Assembly: GCA_964036155.1 (NCBI GenBank)
Contig: OZ038422.1
Span: 62,519,201-62,583,200, forward strand
Direction of reading: 5' to 3'
Source of the DNA: Diploscapter coronatus
Lineage: Eukaryota > Nematoda > Chromadorea > Rhabditida > Rhabditidae
Length of the DNA stretch: 64,000 nucleotides
Positions 13,809-23,142 of this stretch are shown here, one piece after another (within the stretch, counting starts at the first letter, position 1; each line of letters opens with the position of its first letter). The notes beneath the pieces are model-generated. The model was not told the origin of the DNA. It was given only the letters and a program-made list of their open reading frames with translations, and did no database searches. The translations under genes were made by a program, and so were the position numbers.

Positions 13809-15245
13809 TTAGCGGTCGAATTTGGCGGGGAAACGGCCCTCCGTGATCAGCTCGTCCCACTTCTCCACCCAGAATTTCGGGCAAACGTCCTGAAAATATC
13901 GAAATTTTTGACGAAAATCCATTTTTTAGAAAAAAAAAATCCTGAATTTGATAGTGGGATTAATAGAACTCGTACTCTTGAAACTTTTATTATTTTTAAA
14001 AATTTTATTTTTGCCAAAATTATCTCCACACCATGTATTTCTGTGAAGAAAATGCATACTCTGAAAGTGGATTTATGAAGGTTATACTTCTTGAAAATTT
14101 CGATTTTAGGAGAAAGGAGAGATAAGGAAAAACGATTTAAAAGTTTTTAAAAATTCTTGCAAAATGCTTACCTTGTAGACATTCTGGAAGAACTGGCAGG
14201 GCTTGTAGTCGGCGCCCATCAGCTCGTTGCAGCGGTGATAGTCAACGTAGTACGCGAAGCAGTGGCGCTGCTTGCGCACCTAAAAATATTTAAATGACAC
14301 AAAAACGATTTCTAAACTTTCCAAATTGAAGGGACTTTCATCGCTCGCTCCGCCCACAACCCTTTTATCGCTACTCGCGTCGCGGTTTCACTCCTCAGCA
14401 TATTGGGTCATGGGCCCATATGGGCCCATGACCCAATATGCTGAGTCTCCTCGTAGTTAGATAGGAAGGAACGCAGAGAATGTGTATATCACGCGGAGAA
14501 AGAAAGAAACTAGAGGAGTGGACAAGTGAGCTGATGAAGGTCTCTTCAATTTGGGAAGAGAGTAGCATTTTTGTTATTTTTTCCTTTTTCTATTGAATTA
14601 TTTAGACAACAGCTATTTGACGGCCTGACGATTCCCTTTTTCCACTATTTCACCCTACTTTAGCCTCCCTTCCCCCTTTCTAACTATAGGGATCGTCAGT
14701 CCACCATTTAGTAGCTGCCTTTCTAAAATTATTGCTCCCAAACTATCAGCTCTCCAAGAAGATTTTTTTTTTCGTTTTAGAGTTTTTTAATTTCCGAAAT
14801 TTACATTAAATGTTGAAGGATGCTTATTTTTATTTTCGTACCTGCGGGAAGCGAGCATCGTAGGGCGCGGCCCAGAAGAGGTTTCTGTCCTTGGCCTTCT
14901 GCTCGGCCTCCTTCGTGTGCCACTCCTTTGAGTCAGGGTGCGGAATGCTGATTCCGTTCTTTTCCTTAAAAGTTGTGCTCGATTTCTCGAAAAATATGAT
15001 ATGGGAATTGTTTAAAGAAAAATTTCAAACTGAAGCATTCGGATTTTTTTTTCCATTTTTACTTTAACCCCGAAGTATGATGAACAAATTTCTATTCAGA
15101 ATTCTCAAAATTTTAGAATCTTGAATTTTCAAACCCAAAGATGCGAAAATCGCGATTTTGGGCTTAAAGACCAATTTGCCCGACTTACAATGTACTCAGT
15201 GAATCTTTGCTGAGAGGATGGCGGAACCTGGATGTCGGCAGGCAT
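13809..15245 (-). CDS. cox-6B: Cytochrome c oxidase subunit 6B
   Basis: Four exons join in phase 0: 15189-15245, 14842-14964, 14172-14279 and 13809-13889, encoding 122 residues. The core APYDARFP then a CX9C pair (CFAYYVDYHRC) and a CX10C pair (CQFFQNVYKDVC), followed by PKFWVEKWDE and EGRFPAKF, is the COX6B signature. These cysteines normally form two disulfides after Mia40-dependent import into the mitochondrial intermembrane space, where the subunit caps the complex IV dimer interface. The N-terminal 50 residues are longer than in mammals. The start is supported by a TTTCAG acceptor 2 bases upstream of the ATG. Intron 2 contains a perfect palindrome and a foldback element. The gene is divergent from lig-4, only 244 bp away, and upstream of TBCC. 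Confidence 0.93.
14394..14445. repeat. Perfect 52 bp palindrome, family C copy 1
   Basis: Each 26-base arm (starting CTCAGCATATTGGGTCATGG) is the exact reverse complement of the other, with no spacer; the centre lies between 14419 and 14420. A diverged relative with the same CTCTGCGTATTGGGTCATG arm lies at 52703-52767. It sits in cox-6B intron 2. Confidence 0.9.
14610..14717. mobile_element. Foldback element in cox-6B intron 2
   Basis: The left end CAGCTATTTGACGG-CCTGACGATTCCC and the reverse complement of the right end, CAGCTACTAAATGG-GGACTGACGATCCC, form an imperfect inverted repeat of about 28 bases around a pyrimidine-rich centre. The size suggests a short MITE; no clear target duplication is visible. 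Confidence 0.5.
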
Positions 15246-15489
15246 CGCTGAAAGCAAAAAATCAGGAAAATTCCGGGAAAAATCTCGAAAAATACGAAGA
15301 ACCAAAAAATCAAGCGATGAACTGCACGTAGTGAGGAATGAACGAGGGCGTGGCCTATGCAATCGATTGTGGAGAGGGCTGCAACTTGCTCCGCATACTT
15401 GCGTTTTTGAATTTCGAATGAATCCGTATTTTTTCTTTTGTTCGCGATTTTTCTTCTGTTCTAGAGAATTTGCTGAATTATTTTAGAAT
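15246..15489. promoter_or_regulatory. Divergent promoter region, cox-6B / lig-4
   Basis: The two start codons point away from each other, 244 bp apart. Both are preceded by acceptor-like sites (TTTCAG before the cox-6B ATG; TTTTAG, three bases before the lig-4 ATG), so both mRNAs may be trans-spliced. I see no convincing TATA box. Shared control of a housekeeping gene and a DNA-repair gene is inferred only from the spacing. Confidence 0.55.
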
Positions 15490-18400
15490 ATGCCGTATTT
15501 GATGTTCTACGAATTCGTCAACGCTTTGGAGGAAATCAAACGGAATGAGCGTTGTGAGTTTTATTAAGAGTTTTTTTTTTCCAATTGTCCTGAATAAATT
15601 TTTCTCTAAAATTTCTAGAAAAACGATTCTTCGAGAGTTTTTGTTTTTCTTAGAGGTTGAACAAGAATAATTTGGAATTTGCAGTGGATCTAAAGAAGAT
15701 CGTCTTTAAGCGGGAACTTGATAAGTGGAAGGAGAAGAATGGAGAGGAGGACGCTATCACTGCACTCAAATTCATGGCCTGCAGTCGCAATGAGGAGGTC
15801 AAACTCGGCATCGGAACGGTTAGTGCGGAAATTCGAAACTTTAATTTTAATTTTCTTGTTAATTTAGTTTTTTGGAAATTCATAAAACTAGGATAGTTCA
15901 GAAGAAAGTCTTGAAAATCATATATTTGAGGAAAAAATCAGCCACGTTGCGGCGCGCGTGATGAAGACCACTCCAGATCAAGTCAGAATGAAATTCGGTA
16001 CCTCTGACAGCGACAAAATCTCCACACACTTCGCCAAACTCCTGCAGCCGATTCGCAGCAAAAACGACCCGTCCGAGCAGCTCACGCTCAAGGAGGCTTA
16101 CGATGCGGTCGTCGAGATGAAGAACATCCCATACGAGAAAAGTAGCTGAATTTTCCTTCAGAATACTCGCTTTTATTTGTTCGATTTTTAAAATCTGCGC
16201 TGATCATCAGCTTTTAATTCTATTTTTGTTTTCATGTTTTTTTTTTATTTTAGTCTCGACCGTCCTCTCGAAACTGGTGAAACAGTGTAGCGAGAAAGAG
16301 CTCAAGTGGATTATCGCTATTATGATTAGGGATGTCGAGGTATTTTTAATCGAAAATTGAAGATGTGGCGCTTATCTATTTTTCTATCTGAGGAAGAATA
16401 ACTTCCAGGGAATTATGAAATTCTCCGCCAGCAACATCATCAGTTTCGCGAAGGAGGACGGCAATCAGACCTGGATTAACACCAGGGACCTTAATCAGGT
16501 TAAATGCTTAGAAAAGAAAGATAAACAAGTTTTTCAGATGTTCGAGATGGTGGAAATCGGCGACGACCATTTATGGCAGAACTTCAAGCCGATGCTACTG
16601 AGTAGACCCAAGGATAGGTACACTAAATCATGCTTACTAACAGACAAATTGCTAAATGTAGGGCTGGGAAAATAGTGAAGCGAGGAGACGAAAATAAAGG
16701 AAGCAACGCGCTTTCTCTCGAAGAACGAAAACAGCGCAAAGAATGAAACATGTTTTTGCAGATACAAATGGTGGTCTGAGGTGGAGAAACATTGTGGCAA
16801 GGACTTCCTCATGGAGCTCAAGTACGATGGCGAGCATGTGATCATGCACAAGGCCGGCGAACGGTTCAAATGGATCACTCGAAACGGAATGGACTTTTCC
16901 GCGGTGAGATTTGAAACTTCACCGGGAATAGCAGCATGTGGGGGAGGTTAGAGATAAAAGGGAAAATAGAAGGAGTGAATGACTAATATTATTGTTTGGC
17001 ACTTTCTTGCTAAGTTTCACGAATATTCTGTACGAAAAATAAAAACTTGGAGTTTTCAAAAGTCGAACTTCAGAACTACAACATGAACATTAGTACGCGC
17101 ATTCGCGACTTCTTCAAACAGACCGTGGATTCCTGCATCTTGGATTGCGAACTCGTCAAATACAGCATCAAAAATAAGAAAATCATCAGACACCAGGAGA
17201 AGAACGACGATGGCAGCACGCAGTCATTTAGGAAAATCACTGGAGATCAGGACGTGGTTCTGGGTTAGTCTACTTTTTCTAGAAATAATATATTATGAAA
17301 CGACAGTATTTTATATTTTCTACAAATTATAGCGGTGATCGTTTTCGACGTAGTCTACCTGAACGGCGAGCCGCTGTTCGAGAAGCCCTTGGTCGAGAGG
17401 AAGGAGATTCTGGCGAGGAAAATCCTCGAACGAGAGGCCGACGAAACCATCAGAGTTGCGACCTGGCAAACTGCCTCGACAAAGTAAGAATTTCTGCAAA
17501 GGGTTTTCAGAGTAAAGTTATTTGCTGAAAGAAACCAATGCCAAGATCTTAGACACGAGGTCAAAGACTATTTCCACAAGGCGATGCAGAACGACGAGGA
17601 GGGAATCGTCGTGAAGCGAAGGGACAGTTTGTACTTGAAAGGATCCAGGTAAGCTTGAATTTAGAGTTCTAGGTTCTATTGCACGTCTCAGAGATTCCCG
17701 GAACGGCCTCTACAAACTGAAACCCAGTCTGAGTCCCGATGTCGATTTGGACTTGGTCGCCGTGGGAATCTGCCAGAAGAGAGAGGGTCCGTCCGTCCTG
17801 CTCGCTGCCAAGAACAAGGAGGATCCGAGTGAGTATTTTTTCAAAATATATATTTTTGTTATGTTTAGCCGACGTCGACTTCACGGTCATCAAGGGCATA
17901 CCCCTGCATATGGGACTCAGCAGGATGCTTAGGGACAAATTCAAACAGTAAGACAATTTTCTTAAAAAGAATAAGCTCGAATTTCTAGGCACTGCGGAAA
18001 GCTCCTGACCAAGTCGCCTCCGAATTTGTTCTTGCGTAAGGCGTCGCCGTCGAAAACGACGAAAATTGGCTTCATCGACCCGGAGAAGTGGGTGGTGAGT
18101 TTCTTCTTCGTTGGAAAGTAGACATTATGGCAAAGTATTAAAACACTTTTCAGGTTTTTCAAATTCGTACGAACGGCATCAACGAGGGCAAGCTGGTGAA
18201 CGCGGTGCTCTACAAGTGGAGGGACGACAAGGAAGCCGTTGAAGCTGATCTTCTCGCTGTCTACAGGAACTATGCCAAGGTTTGTTTTTTTCATTTTAAA
18301 AATTGGTATATTTTTGATAATTTTATCACTTGTATTTATCCTAGTAATTTTCAATTTTTTTTTCAAAATACGTGATTAAAATAAAGATATTTTCAGAAAA

Positions 18401-19737
18401 TCCGCAACTGCAAGCTGCCCGAGGAGGACGATCGACCGTACTGGGACAAGCCGGCGAGGGCCAAAAGAGAGGCGCTCTCGAAAAGGTCCATTGCAGAGAA
18501 CCACTCCTGTAGGAATCTGAAATTTTATAAAATGAAAAAGAACCCGTTCTCTTTTAAACGCTCATTTCCAGGTATCGAAGTGAAGAAAATTCGTCTTGGG
18601 TCTATGGCCTCTCCAATTTACGGCAGAAAGATCTACGTGCGGCACGGGGGCGGCGAGATGAGGAACAAACTCGTCGATATTCTGTCTAAATTCGGAGCTC
18701 TCGTTTTCGCCGAGCCGACTACTAATGATGGTATTTTAAGAGTGGAATTCAATAAAATTTAGACAAGTCCTAATTTACTATTATCGTTTTACCGTGTGCT
18801 GTAGAATTGAACATGAGCAATGTGTTGAATTGATCTTCAGGCTCCCGAGTGGACTTGATGATTTCGACGGTGAACAGCGGCAAGGCGTTCGCCGCGGAGA
18901 AGGCCAAAGTTCCCGATCTGACGATTCTCCACCACCCCTGGGTGGAACGGTGTCACAAGGCGCAGTCTATCGTTCAGTGGTCAGCTTCTGAAGTCAAAAA
19001 TATAGATATCGAGAACTTGGAAATTCATGGTTCCTTTTAAAAATGGCTTCCTTATGAATTTTCCGATGATCTCGCGGAGGAAATTGATTCAAATTAAGAG
19101 ACGGGTTGGCTTTGAAGGTTAAAATTTCGACTTTCAGGGACGAAGAAGAGGAATTGCTGCAGCAGGGAGATCTGAAATGGACCGACCTGAAAGTGCCCGA
19201 AGATGCGACTTGCGCATCGACAGAGGGCGACGCTGGACAGTCGACGCAAAATGATCAGGGCATAGAGGAAGCGGAAGGTTGACATTTTGCCTTTACTTTA
19301 ATTATTACATATAGAAAGCCTGAATACGACCATTCTATAAGTCGGCAATTGGAAAAAGTAATTGCATACGAAATAGCATAGGATTTGTCAGGGGAAAGGG
19401 TTTCGTTCTTTACCACTTGACATGCAACTATTGCAGCTACTTTTCCAGGTTGCCTATAAGTCGAATCACCGAAAATTTCAACATTTTGATTGATATTCCT
19501 ACTCATTTGAATGAAGAGTACCCAGTTCAAAAGTTGTGTTATTTCGGATTCTAGGAAGGACAAACTAAACATTTTTCCAAACTTTGAATTAAGAGTAATT
19601 TGTTTGTCTTAGAAGATATGGAGGACGACGTCGTCCCAGAATCCGACCACGAATCGGTGGATGAGAAGGGAGGGGATTCTGACGACGAGTTCGACATCAT
19701 CGAGCATTGGAACGAGGATGGAACTTATGAAGAATGA
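15490..19737 (+). CDS. lig-4: DNA ligase IV (non-homologous end joining)
   Basis: Nineteen exons join in consistent phase: 15490-15553, 15685-15818, 15892-16141, 16254-16339, 16409-16498, 16538-16617, 16762-16903, 17074-17263, 17333-17483, 17553-17648, 17692-17828, 17869-17947, 17989-18094, 18154-18279, 18397-18508, 18572-18730, 18841-18979, 19138-19277 and 19613-19737, encoding about 801 residues. Order: an all-helical DNA-binding domain (1-240); the nucleotidyltransferase core with motif I KYDGEH (adenylated Lys255), motif III LDCEL (306-309), IIIa VIVFDVVYLNGEP, motif IV EGIVVKR (412-418) and motif V YKLKP; an OB-fold; one BRCT domain (about 615-715); and an acidic tail. It seals double-strand breaks in the nucleus. 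Motif I lacks its usual arginine, motif III its glycine, and the second BRCT of other LIG4 proteins is missing. An AATAAA overlaps the stop codon. Confidence 0.95.
19344..19454. mobile_element. hAT-like MITE, family B copy 1, in the last lig-4 intron
   Basis: The ends GGCAATTGGAAAAAGTAATTGC and, on the other strand, GGCAACCTGGAAAAGTAGCTGC form the inverted repeat. The element is flanked by an exact 8-base direct repeat, TATAAGTC, at 19336-19343 and 19455-19462. Short GGCA-type ends with an 8 bp duplication point to a non-autonomous hAT element of 111 bp. It has no coding capacity. Confidence 0.8.
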
Positions 19738-22700
19738 ATAAACAAGCATGATTTTTTCAGACTCAAGAATTTTCTATTCTACCTTTCTTTTCTGAAAACG
19801 ATATTTATTCTGTAAAAATCGCCAAAAAATGACTAATTTTGTGAAGATTTATTTAACCAAATCGTTAGGAAACATTAGCGGTGATCTTTATTCTAGTAGA
19901 AGATGTCTAGAATTTCATTATTTTTACCTCAAGATACTGAATCCGGTTCATTTCTGGCATGTGAACTATTGATCTTCGGAATTTTCTTGTCAAATGTTAA
20001 AATTTATTCGGAATTTCGAAAATAAAAGCACTATTTTAAAAATATTCTTTGCCGATGAAAGTACAGAAAGATAAATTAAAGTTAAGAATAACGTGCAACT
20101 TACTAAAGATATTTTAAGATTGAAAAATGTTATTTGTATATCTGAATGTGAAATAAAATACCGTAAATCGAAATTATATGATACGGCAAGCCCTGAAAAT
20201 AAAATGTTGGGTGAAATGTCATGCAAAACTTTCCAGACTGCGGATCCTCGACGTCCAGGTCACAAGTACATCATAGGTATAGGGCGCCTAGTACCTGAGA
20301 AAGTGTCGATAATAATATTTAAATGTAATTTATCAGTGAAAAATCTACAGATAATTTATTCTGTTTGCTCTAACGTTCTAAGATGGGCGATTTTTTTTCT
20401 CGAAATTAAGACAATTAAATCATTTTATGAACCCTTAAAATGATATGTCGTTCGAATTATATTTGAAGGCTCGAAGTTAGACGATGGGGCAGCAATTTTG
20501 ACAAATGACGAGCCCAGCTTAAGCGCAGAAATGAAGCCACCGAGAACCAGAGAGATTTATGTATTTGCAAACGAAGAGAGACTATTAAATATCGAGAGGA
20601 TGAAAAGATGCAGAAAGCGAGAGAGTATGAAGTAAGGGGAGAATTAGATAGGGATGAAGTTGAAGCTCGTCCTCGAGACGATATTTATGGTGTTAAGATC
20701 AGCAAGCACGGGCAAATCTATCACCCCATTGTAATGATTTATTGAAGCAATCATCGTCGAACTAGAGAAACAAACACGAGTTCTATTGATAATTTTATGA
20801 TTTGTTCAAGTTTGAAGAATTCCACAAGATGTTTAAACTATTGACGGACCTAGGCAGCGCTTAAGACTGGAAATTTCGATCGTGCCTCCTTTAAGCAAAA
20901 TGATATGCTAACATTTAGCTGCATGCCCTTTTATGTATCAACTTTCTTTAGAAAAAATCCTTTGCGTACCCCCTCCTCTAAACTTCTTCAGTTTGTCCCA
21001 AAATTTGCCTAGATCTGATTATTGATCTTCATTTTTTATTTTAAAAAATTACACGAAATTAAAATGTTCAAAAATATTTTGATGACCCCCATAAAATTTG
21101 TTTATTTTTTAGTTTTGTTTATTAGGCAATAATAATATGTGGTGAGATAACTAATGACTTTCTGTCGAAGATGATGGTGTTGATATGACAAATATGTCAG
21201 AATGGTTGTAAATCATGAATTGTTGAATAAAGGTCAACCAGCTAGAAATAGCAAATCCCCTAGGGATTACGGTATCTTGTCTTGGATACAGGGTTTTATG
21301 ATGGTCCAAGAATAAAAATGATATTTTAAAATTTCTTGACGAAAATGATGGCTAAAATTTATTGAATTTTGATAGAATGAACTTTCAAAATGTGTTTCAA
21401 ATGTGTGAAAGATCATTTTTTAAGGATATTTTTACTCCGATTTTACTACTCAATAATTTAATGTTTATTGGCTTTCGATAATCTAAACGTGTTAATGAAT
21501 GTCCCTCGTAAAATATCAGCAATAAAATTGTTTCAAATGGAGAGGCACAGAAGTGGCAGAATTTAGAGAGGAGGGAAAGATGGGGAAAAAGTGTAGATAG
21601 AATAGAAACCTGAGAGACGAGAGAGAAATAGAGACATCGGAAAACGGCAATAAATTTTAGACTATAGACAAATGGTCCAAACGGAGAATGTAGAAGGGGC
21701 TTCGTCTTGTTTCTGAGTCTGAACAAGAGTTTTAGAATGGAAAAAGGACAAGTGCAACAGAATGAGCCATCTACATTCTAAAGTAGAATTCTCATAATTT
21801 TAGACGACAATTATTGCAAATTATAATTTACAGTATTTAATGAAGATCAGCTTTAGAGCATTTGTTAGGCAATTTTACGATTTGCAGACATGAAAAACAT
21901 AAATACATGATTAAGAAAGCCGGATTTCACTATTTTTAACTTCAAAATTCATACCGTATGATGAGATAAAGGCGTTTAAATCTTGAAAATCAAACAATAA
22001 AAAAGTTACATTTCATTAGATTATTACACAATAAACAAGTTCAATTAGCTTGATTTTCTAAAAGAGTATGAAATTTTTAATAAAAAATGTTATTTTCCGA
22101 GGATACTGTAACCTCATTCCTGCCCTGCATTTGATTTCTCTTTCCCGATGTCAGCTGCCACTTTTCTTGGTCTTCTCGCAACTATCTCAACGATTTCCTC
22201 CTTTCTTTTGTGTCAGATCCCAGCCGACTCTTGACGGCTCATATCACCTGGCCAGGCACATTCCAAATGACTACGGTAACTTTTTTATTTGAGAATTTTT
22301 AATAATTTGACTTATTGAATTTGAACTTTTCGTGAGTATTGAAGAATTTACGAGTTTTTCAGCGAGAACATGATTTACTTCCTACTTTAAAGTTAAAAAT
22401 CGAGTTTTGTTCGTTCCTAATCTTTATAATTAAAATTTGAATCTGCAATATGTAAAAGGGGTTTTTTGATTAGAAATTTATTTTCCACTTTAATAGGATC
22501 GTCCAATACATTAGAAATAATTAATACTTTCGTCGTTATTACACCGAAACAACATGTAGGAGTTTTACAATACAACATTCATAAATAAAGATAAGACAAA
22601 GAAAATAATTATATAAGAAGAAATCACAATTTTGATGGAGAAAATCAAGTGACTGAAAGAAGAATATCTTACAGAAGAATTGCAGAAAATTTGTAAAAGA

Positions 22701-23142
22701 ATGTAATTAGAACATAAAACTTATTATTTGAGCCTATGTTTGTGGATTTGATTAGTAGATTTCTTATGAAAAGACGACGCTCTGTATTCATTTTCAGATG
22801 ATAAGCTCTATTTTTGAAACATCCAAATTTAAATAATTCAAAAAATTCAAATGTACCTTGTCATCGATAAAATTAAAGATCAGTCGGTACCTTGTATCGG
22901 AGAATACATGACTAAAATCTCAGTCAGAAATGGAATTATAAATTATTTCCTAAAAACATCAAATTCCAATTTCATTATAATTCCATGAAATAATGCATAA
23001 ATAAATTTAAAATTAAAATACAAATTTCAAAGAATATCAGATCTGAAGAAGGAATATAAAGCTTCATGATAATTGATAGAGAAAAAAGATAGAGGAAAGT
23101 CTCTCGATTGCAGGGGATTAAAATGCTAAAAATTTGAAATTT
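19738..23142. other. Intergenic region between lig-4 and lin-39 3' ends
   Basis: lig-4 (+) and lin-39 (-) converge on this 3.4 kb. Apart from MITE family A copy 2, I see no gene. The open frame at 20093-20443 is AT-rich and shows no domain. The purine-rich stretch at 20500-20660 is open only briefly. Confidence 0.55.
20850..21013. mobile_element. MITE-like element, family A, copy 2
   Basis: The element starts CCTAGGCAGCGCTTAAG and ends AAAATTTGCCTAGA, an inverted repeat shared with copies 1 and 3. Its interior includes CTTTTATGTATCAACTTTC and a GCGTACCCCCTCCTCTAAAC block, which match the interior of copy 3 in the same order. Confidence 0.65.

Noticed and set aside
20093..20443. Possible small gene between lig-4 and lin-39
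   Set aside because: AT-driven open frame with no acceptor at its start and no family resemblance.
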